Assembly: GCF_014898095.1 (NCBI RefSeq)
Contig: NZ_CP062946.1
Span: forward strand, 2,542,001-2,606,000
Direction: 5' to 3'
Source of the DNA: Thalassotalea sp. LPB0316
GTDB taxonomy: Bacteria > Pseudomonadota > Gammaproteobacteria > Enterobacterales > Alteromonadaceae
Length of the DNA: 64,000 bases
This document shows positions 9,265-18,144 of the stretch, piece by piece. Position 1 is the first letter of the stretch, and each line of letters starts with the position of its first letter. The position numbers and the translations under genes are program-made. A model generated the notes under the pieces. The model searched no databases. It was not told the origin of the DNA and saw only the letters and a program-made list of their open reading frames with translations.

Positions 9265-10914
9265 ATGAAGATACTAATTATTGGCGGTGTTGCAGGTGGT
9301 GCATCGGCAGCAGCACGCGCTAGAAGACTCAGTGAAGACGCGCAAATTATTATGTTTGAGCGCGGACCCTATGTATCTTTTGCCAATTGTGGTTTGCCCT
9401 ATCACATTGGTGGCGAGATAATCGAGCGCGACAATTTAATTTTACAATCGCCAGAAAGCTTCCTTGCTCGTTTTAACGTTGATGTCAGAGTGCACAATGA
9501 AGTGATTGGGATCAATGGCGTTGAACAAACGGTTGCTGTTAAAAACCTCAACACGGGGCAAACTTACCTTGAAAGCTACGATAAATTAATTCTCAGTCCT
9601 GGCGCCTCTCCGGTTGTACCACCAATACCAGGGATTGATAATCCGCTAACCTACTCATTGAGAAACATCCCCGATATGGACAAAATTATTGAGGTGATCG
9701 GGGATAATAATATCAAACACGCGACTGTTATTGGTGGTGGGTTTATTGGTTTAGAAATGATGGAAGCCTTCCACCACTTAAACATAGCAACGTCACTGAT
9801 CGAAATGGCAGATCAGGTAATGACGCCGGTAGATCGCGAAATGGCAGGTTTTGTCCATCAGGAAATCAGAAGTCAAGGTGTCGACTTAAAACTTGGCGTT
9901 GCACTGCAAAAAATAGACTATCAAGCAAATAATCAGTCTTTGTTGCTATCGCTTTCTGACGGCAGTCACATAGAGACTGAGCTATTGATTATGGCAATTG
10001 GTGTTCGCCCAGAGACAAGTTTAGCGAAAGAGGCTGGGCTCGAAATTGGCGAATTAGGCGGTATTAAAACCAACACCGCAATGCAAACCTCAGATCCTAA
10101 CATTTATGCGGTTGGTGATGCTGTTGAGGTTGAAGATTTTATGACAAAAAGCCCAACCATTATTCCGTTAGCTGGCCCGGCTAACCGTCAAGGTCGCATG
10201 GCCGCTGACAACATTATGGGTCGCAATGAACACTATCAAGGTACTCAAGGTACTGCGATATGCAAAGTCTTTGATTTAGCAGTTGCCTCAACCGGTCGAA
10301 ATGAAAAGCAATTACAAAAAGACAACATTAACTATGAGAAGGTTTATGTCCACGGTGCTAGCCATGCTAGTTATTACCCCGGCGCTGAAACCGTCTCGCT
10401 TAAACTACTATTTAACCGAGACAACGGTCTTATTTTAGGAGCTCAAGCAATCGGTAAAGAAGGTGTAGATAAACGCATTGATGTCATGGCTGTCGCTATC
10501 AGAGCAAACATGACCATTGAACAACTACAGCACCTAGAATTAACTTATGCGCCGCCATATGGCTCAGCAAAAGACGTGATCAACCAAGCTGCTTTTGTTG
10601 CCCATAATGTGCTAATAGGTGATGTTAAGCCGATACATTTTACCCAGATCGACGCGTTAACGAGTGATCAGCTCCTAGTTGATGTGCGTAACCCTACTGA
10701 ACTCGAAAAACTTGGAAAAATAGGCAACGCCATTAACATCCCTGTAGATCAACTACGTAGCCGAATTAATGAGTTACCAAAAGACAAAGAAATTGTCGTT
10801 TATTGTCAAGTAGGCTTGCGTGGCAATGTCGCTTATCGCCAATTAGCTAATCATGGTTATCGAGCGAGAAACCTTCTAGGCGGTTTTAAAACGTACATAA
10901 GCGCGACAAAATAA
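9265..10914 (+). CDS. CoA-disulfide reductase with C-terminal rhodanese domain
   Basis: This 549-residue fusion starts with an FAD Rossmann motif (IIGGVAGGASAAARARRL) and the CoADR active-site segment SFANCGLPYHIGG with its single redox cysteine near residue 43. An NAD-binding motif (TVIGGGFIGLEMME) and a second FAD motif (IYAVGDAVEV) follow. The last ~100 residues are a rhodanese domain with active cysteine in VYCQVGLRGN. Such CoADR-Rhd enzymes reduce CoA disulfide or CoA persulfide and polysulfide with NAD(P)H. GGAG precedes ATG 9265 by six bases; an upstream TTG at 9253 is not preferred. The divergent YeeE/YedE pair suggests one sulfane-sulfur uptake and reduction module. Confidence 0.9.
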   Translation: MKILIIGGVAGGASAAARARRLSEDAQIIMFERGPYVSFANCGLPYHIGGEIIERDNLILQSPESFLARFNVDVRVHNEVIGINGVEQTVAVKNLNTGQTYLESYDKLILSPGASPVVPPIPGIDNPLTYSLRNIPDMDKIIEVIGDNNIKHATVIGGGFIGLEMMEAFHHLNIATSLIEMADQVMTPVDREMAGFVHQEIRSQGVDLKLGVALQKIDYQANNQSLLLSLSDGSHIETELLIMAIGVRPETSLAKEAGLEIGELGGIKTNTAMQTSDPNIYAVGDAVEVEDFMTKSPTIIPLAGPANRQGRMAADNIMGRNEHYQGTQGTAICKVFDLAVASTGRNEKQLQKDNINYEKVYVHGASHASYYPGAETVSLKLLFNRDNGLILGAQAIGKEGVDKRIDVMAVAIRANMTIEQLQHLELTYAPPYGSAKDVINQAAFVAHNVLIGDVKPIHFTQIDALTSDQLLVDVRNPTELEKLGKIGNAINIPVDQLRSRINELPKDKEIVVYCQVGLRGNVAYRQLANHGYRARNLLGGFKTYISATK

Positions 10915-10923
10915 AGTGCGCGG

Positions 10924-10958
10924 TGAAGGTAAAGCCAATTTTTCCCTAGCTTTACCTT
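10924..10958 (+). terminator. hairpin, probable terminator after the CoADR gene
   Basis: GAAGGTAAAGC and GCTTTACCTTC pair over a 12-base loop just after the stop. No strong T run follows, so termination is likely but not certain. Confidence 0.5.
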
Positions 10959-11114
10959 CGTTAGTATAAAGGTTTACCGTTCTCATTTGGTGCGCCTGCG
11001 TGGTTTTATTAATTGATCATGCAAGATAACGATAAATGTGTTATTTTAAAACAAGGAGATCAATAAGTTACTCCTTCTTAGAGTAAACATTTCGCCGACA
11101 GGAAAACGGGCAAC

Positions 11115-13649
11115 ATGATAAACAACTCTCGCCTTACTAGATATAGTAAGCCAGCCTTTATTGCGATATTCCTACTATTGACAATCTTTGTCTTACAAAG
11201 CGCAATCTCGTTTTTACATCAATACACCCAAAAAACCGTTGTCGTTCAAGATAACATTGATACTAGCTATCGATACTTTATCGATCGAAAACAGACAGCG
11301 TCGCCACAAACTATCATGTCGATGTCGTCACAGTTTATTCTTGAAGATGCCGATAAAATTCCCTATGACTTAGCTGACCAAACCTATTGGATTATCGGAA
11401 ATTATACAAACAATAGTAACCAAAATAACAACATGGTTTTACACATTGATAATGCCATGCTCGACACGCTCGAAATTTATCAAGTCGATCAGTTTATGAA
11501 TGTTAACTTGGTCTATTCGCTGGCAAACTACCAAGCCGATAACCTGATGCAAACATTCCCGCATTTTCAATTCCAACTTGGTGGTTATCAAGACATAACA
11601 TTACTAATTAAATTGAAAACTTACGGGCCACCAGAAATTCCGTTGAAGCTATACAAAGGTAACGGCTTTAGCCTCAATGTTACCGCAAGTATAGGATTAT
11701 ATGGCGCTTTTGTCGGTTGTATCATATTGATGGCACTTTATAACATCGTATTATATTTTGCGATCAAAGATAAGGTGTATCTGGCATACCTCGCATACCT
11801 TGCGAGCACCTTTTTAACGGTTACCAGTTTAAACGGCTTTGGCTATTTGTTATTCAGCTACGATCTCCAGCAATGGTTTCAGTCACATATCATCCAAATA
11901 AACATTATTATCATTACCAGTTTATTGTTGTTTACTTGTTACTTTCTTCAATACGACCAAGAAAAATCTTCGATTTATCGCATTAGTGTGTTTTTATCTA
12001 TCATGCTAATCATCTTGGGTATTTTTTTACAGTTTACTGATTTAATTACCCAAGCAAAGGCGTTTTTTGCTATTCAGCCATTTTTCTATTTGTACGCCAT
12101 TGCAATTATCGTCAATAAGCTCACCACGACGTTTACTTGGGCGCGTTTCTATTTTATTTCTTGGCTACCCTTGTTAACGGGCGCAGCAATTCAACCCTTA
12201 GCGCTTCTCAATATCATCGACTCATCATTTTGGACTAATCACGCATTTTTAATTGGTGTCATGTTCGAAACGATATTTATGGCTTTTGCGCTTGGTGAAC
12301 GCATGCGAATGAGTGAGCAACAAAAAGTTGCAACACTGACCTATCATCAAGAAACCAAAATATTAAAAAGCTTAAATTTAGCCAACCGTATAAAACAATT
12401 AAAAGCACAAGGTGAAAAGCGGTTTACCGTGCTAGCAATAGAACCAGAAAAAATATCAACTGTATCACTTTATATTGAAAATCATGAAGTTAACAATCTT
12501 TATAAATCTATTGAGCGCGGGCTGAACTCATTGTTTTTATACAATGATAAGGTTGAAACCTTATTTAACGATCAACAAAAAGTATGCATTGATGAAACCG
12601 GTATTATTTTCGTTTTATTTAAAGAACAGCAAGATGAGGAACTCTCGGTTTTTATCGAATCTATCTTGCGAAAGTTTAAAGAAATCTATTGCGTTAAACA
12701 GGTAAATTTTCCGCTCGGTGCAACGGTTGGTGTAGCTATTAACCATAGCAATGACATTAAAACTGAAGCACTGATGCAACAGGCAAAATTAGCCATAGAA
12801 CAAGCAAAAAGCGCTCATTTACCCTGGCAGGTATATCAAGAAGATAGCCACAAAAAAGATGCTTACCTACTCGATTTAGCTGCCGAAATGATCACAGCTT
12901 TTAATAACGGTGAATTTGAGTTACTTCATCAACCGCAAGTTGACTTAAAAACACTCAAGGTATGTGGTAGTGAAGTCTTGATTCGCTGGACGAAAAGTGA
13001 CGGGACAATTGTGCCAAACAGCGTGCTTATTCCCCTAGCTACAGATATTGGCCTGATCAAATCAATCAGCCGTTGGGTTTTTAAACAAGCCTTGAAGCAA
13101 CAAAAAGAAATCATCGACACAGGTTACCAAAGCCACTTGATTAGCATCAATATGACTAATCACGATTTGGCCGATCAAGACTTTTATCCATTTGTTGCCC
13201 AAACGATCAAGGAAAACAACATTCCAACGGAAAATATTGCCATCGAACTGACTGAGCCAGGCACGCTAATTAACAACTCGCGAATTGTAGAAAACATGAA
13301 GCGGTTAAATACCTTAGGCTTCATCTTGAGTGTTGACGATTTTGGTGAAGGTGACTCAAATATTTCACACATCAGTAAGCTACCATGCCAGGAAGTAAAA
13401 TTAGACAATCAATTTATTGAAAGCCTACTTAGCCTGCCAAAACAGCGTCAAATTATTGCTGGCACCATTGAAATTGCAAAATCACTGAACATTGAGGTAG
13501 TTGCAGAAGGTATAAATAACCAAGAACAAGAACTCCAACTACGAGAACTAGGATGTGACATAGGCCAAGGTTACTTTTACTCAGAACCACTCGTGCTCTC
13601 GGAATACTTAAAGTGGTTAGAAAAGAATCGCTTAGGGTTAAATAGATAA
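11115..13649 (+). CDS. 7TM-DISM sensor with degenerate GGDEF and EAL c-di-GMP phosphodiesterase domain
   Basis: This 844-residue inner-membrane protein has a first membrane segment at about 13-33, a periplasmic 7TMR-DISM extracellular domain to about 185, a seven-helix DISM membrane bundle at about 190-395, a coiled linker, a GGDEF-like domain (about 435-575) without a GGDEF motif, and an EAL domain (about 590-835). The EAL catalytic set looks intact: E620 in EVLIRW, N679, E711 in ELTEP, D741-D742 in VDDFG, K762 and E798 in AEGI. Loop 6 reads DDFGEGDSN instead of the common DFGTGYS. It probably hydrolyses c-di-GMP in response to an outside signal. It stands alone and is followed by a MITE-like repeat. 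Confidence 0.88.
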   Translation: MINNSRLTRYSKPAFIAIFLLLTIFVLQSAISFLHQYTQKTVVVQDNIDTSYRYFIDRKQTASPQTIMSMSSQFILEDADKIPYDLADQTYWIIGNYTNNSNQNNNMVLHIDNAMLDTLEIYQVDQFMNVNLVYSLANYQADNLMQTFPHFQFQLGGYQDITLLIKLKTYGPPEIPLKLYKGNGFSLNVTASIGLYGAFVGCIILMALYNIVLYFAIKDKVYLAYLAYLASTFLTVTSLNGFGYLLFSYDLQQWFQSHIIQINIIIITSLLLFTCYFLQYDQEKSSIYRISVFLSIMLIILGIFLQFTDLITQAKAFFAIQPFFYLYAIAIIVNKLTTTFTWARFYFISWLPLLTGAAIQPLALLNIIDSSFWTNHAFLIGVMFETIFMAFALGERMRMSEQQKVATLTYHQETKILKSLNLANRIKQLKAQGEKRFTVLAIEPEKISTVSLYIENHEVNNLYKSIERGLNSLFLYNDKVETLFNDQQKVCIDETGIIFVLFKEQQDEELSVFIESILRKFKEIYCVKQVNFPLGATVGVAINHSNDIKTEALMQQAKLAIEQAKSAHLPWQVYQEDSHKKDAYLLDLAAEMITAFNNGEFELLHQPQVDLKTLKVCGSEVLIRWTKSDGTIVPNSVLIPLATDIGLIKSISRWVFKQALKQQKEIIDTGYQSHLISINMTNHDLADQDFYPFVAQTIKENNIPTENIAIELTEPGTLINNSRIVENMKRLNTLGFILSVDDFGEGDSNISHISKLPCQEVKLDNQFIESLLSLPKQRQIIAGTIEIAKSLNIEVVAEGINNQEQELQLRELGCDIGQGYFYSEPLVLSEYLKWLEKNRLGLNR

Positions 13650-14009
13650 TACCAATTGAAATAAATATTTGACCGACTCAGAGCTACGTCAGGGAAGTTA
13701 GAATAAAAGAAATTTATGCAGATGTAGTGATTCTACATCAAGTAAATTTGTGAAATTATCACTTTTCTGACGAGCTCCCAAGGGCGAGTTTAAAAGACTT
13801 TTATACTTCGTTACTGATTTTGATTAGGTTCCTACATGGACGTAGGGTATTAGAACAACGCAGGACGCAGTTGTCGAGAATGACCATTATCGGCAATCAA
13901 AGCGTTGCCTACATGGATGTAGGTACTTAGGTTGTGTCTGGAACTTACAACCTGTGTCTAAAAGCCTTTTAAATCTCGCTGAGTGATCAAATATTTGATT
14001 CACTTGGTA
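13650..14009. repeat. MITE-like dispersed repeat, copy 1 (long form)
   Basis: This 360-bp non-coding element is bounded by imperfect terminal inverted repeats of about 23 bp that begin TACCAA and end TTGGTA (20 of 23 positions match). A second copy lies at 52,347-52,608. Inside are nested inverted repeats: GAGCTACGTCAG against CTGACGAGCTC, and AAATTTA...GATGTAG against CTACATC...TAAATTT. Compared with copy 2, this copy has about 98 extra bases in two blocks, each carrying the palindrome CCTACATGGAYGTAGG (13,831-13,846 and 13,908-13,923). It has no open reading frame of note. It sits between the EAL gene and the aroG terminator. Confidence 0.85.
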
Positions 14010-14017
14010 TAAAACAC

Positions 14018-14053
14018 AAAAAGAGCCTAAACTTAACAAGTTAGGCTCTTTTT
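14018..14053. terminator. bidirectional terminator after aroG
   Basis: A long stem formed by AAAAAGAGCCTAAACTT and its complement AAGTTAGGCTCTTTTT has a 3-base loop with A tract on one side and T tract on the other. It ends the minus-strand aroG transcript. Confidence 0.9.
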
Positions 14054-14076
14054 CTAATGCTATCTAAAGTAATGGC

Positions 14077-15132
14077 TTATCGTGCTTTACGCTTGGCAAC
14101 CGCATCGTTTAACTGAGCCAGAAGTGTTTCTGTATCACCCCAGCCGATACATGCATCAGTAATACTTTGGCCATAGGTTAATGGTTCACCTTCTACCAGA
14201 TCCTGACGTCCTTCAACCAAATGACTCTCAACCATCACACCAAAGATGTCTTGGTTACCCGCGGCAATTTGATTAGCAACATCCTCAGATACCAACATTT
14301 GATTTTGGAACTTTTTCTGGCTGTTGGCATGTGAAAAATCGATCATCACTTTAGTGTTCAACTGAGCATTGCTCAGCTGGCTAGTCACCTGCTCTACGCT
14401 ATCTTTATCAAAGTTGGGCAGTTTGCCACCGCGCAAAATAATGTGACAATCGGGATTACCAGTAGTTTCAACAATTGCTGAATGACCAAATTTGGTCACC
14501 GATAAAAAGTGATGTGAAGCACTTGCCGCACCAATGGCATCAATGGCGATTTTAATCGTGCCATCGGTACCATTTTTAAAACCAACGGGACAAGATAAGC
14601 CAGAGGCTAGCTCGCGATGTACTTGAGATTCCGTTGTTCGAGCACCAATTGCCCCCCAACACATAAAATCTGCCATGTACTGTGGTGTTATCATATCAAG
14701 GAACTCACCTGCTGTAGGCATACCTGAATCATTCAAATCTGCGAGTAATTTACGCCCAAGTTTCAAACCATCATTGAGTTTAAAGCTATTGTCGAGATAA
14801 GGGTCATTAATTAGCCCTTTCCAACCAACAGTTGTACGGGGCTTTTCAAAGTATACCCGCATAACAATTTCAAGGTTATCAGCATATTGCTTGCGTAATA
14901 CGTTGAGTTTTTCACCGTATTCAAGTGCCGCTTGCGGATCGTGAATCGAACAAGGCCCTATGACAACAAGTAAACGGTCATCATTACCATTTAGAATACT
15001 TTGGATTGCTTTACGGCCCTGAAACACAACTTCGCTTGCCTTTTCTGAAGCGGGAAATTTTTCTAATAGTGCTACTGGGGGTAATAGTTCTTTGATTTTA
15101 CTGATATGGACATCATCAGTTTGATAATACAT
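14077..15132 (-). CDS. aroG: class I DAHP synthase, Phe-sensitive (AroG) type
   Basis: This 351-residue protein is close to E. coli AroG along its whole length: the N-terminus DDVHISKIKELLPPVALLEKFP, then LLVVIGPCSIHDPQAA, RVYFEKPRTTVGWKGLINDP, AGEFLDMITPQYMAD, ARTTESQVHRELASG and VMIDFSHANS. It makes DAHP from PEP and erythrose-4-phosphate. By similarity it is the Phe-inhibited isoform, complementing the AroH-like paralogue at 7,134; the feedback ligand is inferred. It is a single gene with a strong 3' terminator. I saw no convincing TyrR box upstream. Confidence 0.93.
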   Translation of the reverse strand: MYYQTDDVHISKIKELLPPVALLEKFPASEKASEVVFQGRKAIQSILNGNDDRLLVVIGPCSIHDPQAALEYGEKLNVLRKQYADNLEIVMRVYFEKPRTTVGWKGLINDPYLDNSFKLNDGLKLGRKLLADLNDSGMPTAGEFLDMITPQYMADFMCWGAIGARTTESQVHRELASGLSCPVGFKNGTDGTIKIAIDAIGAASASHHFLSVTKFGHSAIVETTGNPDCHIILRGGKLPNFDKDSVEQVTSQLSNAQLNTKVMIDFSHANSQKKFQNQMLVSEDVANQIAAGNQDIFGVMVESHLVEGRQDLVEGEPLTYGQSITDACIGWGDTETLLAQLNDAVAKRKAR

Positions 15133-15294
15133 TGCGAGCTCTCTTTCAATTTTTTACTTTTATATACGTCTAGACACCTAAAATATCTGTCCCAACGACA
15201 ATCTATCAATCAATCAGTAATAAAGCCATTAAAATTACGTTATAATTTGTAGATCACCTAAATTTCATCCGTTTTCTTCTTGTTTAGGAGTTTC

Positions 15295-16299
15295 ATGTAT
15301 AACAAAACTTTACCTTTAATCGATTTACACCGCCATTTAGATGGCAACATCCGGCCACAAACTATTTGGGAGCTCAGCCAACAAAATGGTACTGAACTGC
15401 CAGGCGCCACCTTGGATGACTTTACTACCTTTGCTACGATCCAAGATAAAGCGAATAATCTCGTCGAATTCCTTACCAAGTTAGATTATGGCGTACAAGT
15501 TTTAAAAAGTTTAGACGATGTTAAACGGATAGCGTTTGAAAATGTCGAAGATCTTGTCAAGGCAAATATCGATTATGCGGAATTGCGTTTTTCACCGTTT
15601 TATATGGCGATGTTTAACCAGTTACCGGTAGAAGGCGTTGTTGAAGCAGTAATTGATGGTATTAACCAAGGCAGAAAAGCATTTAGCGAAAAAACCAAAG
15701 TAAACCTGATTGGTATTTTAAGCCGAAGTTATGGTCAAGCAAATTGCACAACAGAGTTAAATGCCCTACTTCAATATAGATCAGCGCTTGTAGGTATGGA
15801 TTTAGCAGGTGACGAAAAAGGCTTTGCTGGTGAATTATTTGAGCAACACTTTAGTCGCATTCACCAAGCCGGACTACCTGTTACGATTCACGCCGGTGAA
15901 GCATGCGGTGCAGAAAGCGTTTGGCACGCGGTCAAGCACCTTGGCGCAATTCGTATTGGTCACGGTGTTAATAGCATCCAAGATAATAAATTAATTGACT
16001 ATTTAGCCAAACACAATATCGTGATTGAATCATGCCTAACATCTAACTATCAAACGGGAACGGTTAACGATCTCGCTCAACATCCTATTAAACAATTTTT
16101 AGCTAATGATGTGAAGGTTTGCCTAAATACTGATGATCCAGCGGTTGAAAGTACAGAGCTTATCGATGAATTTAACATAGCTGCCGACATTGTGAAGCTT
16201 TCATCTGAACAGATTAGCCAACTGCAACTTAATGCGATTGACGCTTGCTTTCTTTCCGATCAGGAAAAACAACAGTTGCGAACATTGAAAACACGTTGA
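15295..16299 (+). CDS. add: adenosine deaminase family protein
   Basis: This 334-residue metal-dependent deaminase has the zinc-binding LIDLHRHLDGN near the start (H12 and H14), TIHAGEACG with the third histidine and catalytic glutamate, RIGHGV with the catalytic histidine, and CLNTDDPAV with the metal-binding and catalytic aspartates. It would turn adenosine and deoxyadenosine into inosine forms for cleavage by DeoD just downstream. TAGGAG ends 4 bases before ATG 15,295; an upstream TTG at 15,280 is not preferred. It is followed after 21 bases by a XapX-family gene, so they probably share a transcript. Confidence 0.92.
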   Translation: MYNKTLPLIDLHRHLDGNIRPQTIWELSQQNGTELPGATLDDFTTFATIQDKANNLVEFLTKLDYGVQVLKSLDDVKRIAFENVEDLVKANIDYAELRFSPFYMAMFNQLPVEGVVEAVIDGINQGRKAFSEKTKVNLIGILSRSYGQANCTTELNALLQYRSALVGMDLAGDEKGFAGELFEQHFSRIHQAGLPVTIHAGEACGAESVWHAVKHLGAIRIGHGVNSIQDNKLIDYLAKHNIVIESCLTSNYQTGTVNDLAQHPIKQFLANDVKVCLNTDDPAVESTELIDEFNIAADIVKLSSEQISQLQLNAIDACFLSDQEKQQLRTLKTR

Positions 16300-16320
16300 T
16301 TTAATTAATAGGAAGGTTTT

Positions 16321-16491
16321 ATGACAGAAGTTTTATTAGCACTTTTAACGGGGATTATCGTTGGCATTATTTTTACTGCATTAAAACTCCCTATACCAGC
16401 ACCGCCCGTATTATCAGGAATCGTTGGTATTTTTGGTGTATACTTGGGCAGCGTTGGTTATAACTGGATTGTTGAACGCTTTTTCAGTTAA
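16321..16491 (+). CDS. XapX family small membrane protein (DUF1427)
   Basis: This short gene of 56 residues begins MTEVLLALLTGIIVGIIFT and ends GYNWIVERFFS. It has two hydrophobic helices, with the proline-rich LPIPAPPVLSG between them that typifies XapX proteins. GGAAGG lies just upstream of the ATG. Its function is unknown. Its position between add and deoD, two purine-nucleoside enzymes, mirrors the family name, taken from a xanthosine-utilisation locus, and hints at a part in nucleoside handling at the inner membrane. Confidence 0.85.
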   Translation: MTEVLLALLTGIIVGIIFTALKLPIPAPPVLSGIVGIFGVYLGSVGYNWIVERFFS

Positions 16492-16602
16492 AATTGCCAT
16501 CCATTTCAGTAAAACATCCTTGATAGCAGTTCCATCTGGCTTGAAACTTACTGGCTTTTATTTTCTACAACATTTGTTTTAATTAACTTATAGGTATATT
16601 TA

Positions 16603-17307
16603 ATGGCTACTCCTCATATCTCAGCACAACCCAATGACTTTGCGAAAACCGTATTAATGCCGGGTGATCCGCTACGCGCAAAATTCATCGCTGAAAACTT
16701 CTTAGAAAATGTCAAAGAAGTAACTTCTGTTCGCAATATGTTTGGTTACACGGGTACATACAAGGGTAAAGAAGTTTCTGTTATGGGCTCGGGCATGGGC
16801 GTGCCATCAATTTCTATTTACGCTACTGAACTCTATACTCAATATGGCGTAGAGAGCATTATTCGAATTGGCTCTTGTGGTGCAATTCGCGATGACATCA
16901 AGGTTCGCGACATTATCGTTGGAATGTCAGCTAGTACGGATTCAAACGTAAATCGTCAGCGATTAAACGGTTGTGATTTTGCACCATGTGCAGACTTTGG
17001 CTTACTGCGCAAAGTAGCAGACACTGCCGATAAAATGGGTATCAAAATCAACGTTGGTAATATCTTTACCGCTGATCTTTTCTATACACCACAACCAGAA
17101 ATGTTTGCCCAAATGGAAAAGAACAGTATTTTAGCTGTCGAAATGGAAGCTGCAGGCTTATATGGCGTTGCTGCTGAATGTGGCAAAAAAGCGTTGACGG
17201 TATTAACAGTAAGTGATCATATTAAAACCGGTGAGCAAACCACTGCTGAAGAACGTCAAAACACGTTTAAAGAAATGATGGAGCTAACGCTAGAAAGCGT
17301 GCTTTAA
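16603..17307 (+). CDS. deoD: purine nucleoside phosphorylase, DeoD type
   Basis: This 234-residue protein matches the hexameric bacterial [28 protein letters not shown] at the N-terminus, phosphate-binding GDPLR and [10 protein letters not shown], and [14 protein letters not shown] with the base/ribose site. It splits (deoxy)inosine, guanosine and adenosine to the free base and (deoxy)ribose-1-phosphate. It feeds DeoB and DeoC, whose genes lie downstream in the same district. A strong palindromic terminator follows. Confidence 0.96.
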   Translation: MATPHISAQPNDFAKTVLMPGDPLRAKFIAENFLENVKEVTSVRNMFGYTGTYKGKEVSVMGSGMGVPSISIYATELYTQYGVESIIRIGSCGAIRDDIKVRDIIVGMSASTDSNVNRQRLNGCDFAPCADFGLLRKVADTADKMGIKINVGNIFTADLFYTPQPEMFAQMEKNSILAVEMEAAGLYGVAAECGKKALTVLTVSDHIKTGEQTTAEERQNTFKEMMELTLESVL

Positions 17308-17337
17308 TTTACTAGTTATAAGACTTATAACTCGATC

Positions 17338-17365
17338 AAAAATGGCCGCAATTGCGGCCATTTTA
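17338..17365. terminator. bidirectional terminator between deoD and the outer-membrane barrel gene
   Basis: AAAATGGCCGC and GCGGCCATTTT pair across AATT, with A and T runs on the two flanks, placed between convergent genes. Confidence 0.9.
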
Positions 17366-17385
17366 CGCTAAAGTGTTTATCCAGC

Positions 17386-17973
17386 TTAGAAGCTGTAACG
17401 AGCACTTAATGCGTACTGCTTAACGTCAGCCATATACTCAAAACCTAAAGTCGCTGAGAAGTTCTCAGTGAATTGGTAATTAGCGCTAACACCAGCAACA
17501 TAATCTGTACCTTCAAGGTGTAATAAACCGAAAGTACCCGCTAATTCTAAATTTTCACCGAACATTGAGCGAAGACCAAAGTCAACCGCAAAACCGTCGT
17601 CATCCATACCTTCATCAGCAGCACTAACGTCAGCAATTTCGTATGAAATCGCAGTAAAGAAGTCAGTAGTATCGTTTACTTGTGAGCGGTAACCAACACC
17701 TAAGTTGTATTGATCTAACTCTACGTTGATGTCTGATGCTAAACCAACATCAATGTCGTCTTGTGTTCTAGCAAATGAACCAAAAACATATACTTGCTCG
17801 GTTACAAGCTTAGAAATGTTAACTGCGTAACCATCTAAGGTTAAACCGTCAAATTTTACTTTTTTGTAGCCTAACTCAGCAAAATCCCAAGAAACAGGCG
17901 TGTTATTTTCAGCTAAAACGTTTGCTGAAAAAGCTAACGCCATAGCACTTGCAATAACAGATAATTTTTTCAT
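17386..17973 (-). CDS. outer membrane beta-barrel protein
   Basis: This 195-residue precursor has a clear Sec signal peptide (MKKLSVIASAMALAFSANVLA, cleavage after A21). The mature part is made of alternating amphipathic strands such as YVFGSFAR, YNLGVGYR and FSATLGFEYM, and ends ALSARYSF with the terminal phenylalanine that directs barrel assembly. It should be a small eight-strand barrel; pore or anchor function is unknown. It sits downstream of the TonB receptor within the nucleoside gene district, on the same strand, but a terminator separates the two, so it probably has its own promoter. Confidence 0.85.
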   Translation of the reverse strand: MKKLSVIASAMALAFSANVLAENNTPVSWDFAELGYKKVKFDGLTLDGYAVNISKLVTEQVYVFGSFARTQDDIDVGLASDINVELDQYNLGVGYRSQVNDTTDFFTAISYEIADVSAADEGMDDDGFAVDFGLRSMFGENLELAGTFGLLHLEGTDYVAGVSANYQFTENFSATLGFEYMADVKQYALSARYSF

Positions 17974-18075
17974 AATTCCAAAATTCCTTTAAAAAACAGA
18001 TGAATGATTTCCATTCGCGCGCAACTATACAATGTTAATAAATAGTTAACAACCAATAAATGATGAAAATAAGAT

Positions 18076-18112
18076 AAAAAAATGGGGTCAGCGTAAACTT
18101 ACCCTGACCCCA
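18076..18112 (-). terminator. intrinsic terminator after the TonB-dependent receptor
   Basis: On the minus strand the arms TGGGGTCAG and CTGACCCCA pair around a loop of about 11-12 bases and are followed by a T run. The stem resembles the short repeated hairpin units seen in many marine gammaproteobacteria. Confidence 0.85.
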
Positions 18113-18144
18113 CCTTGTTTAGTGGTTAAATAGCTTAACTATTT

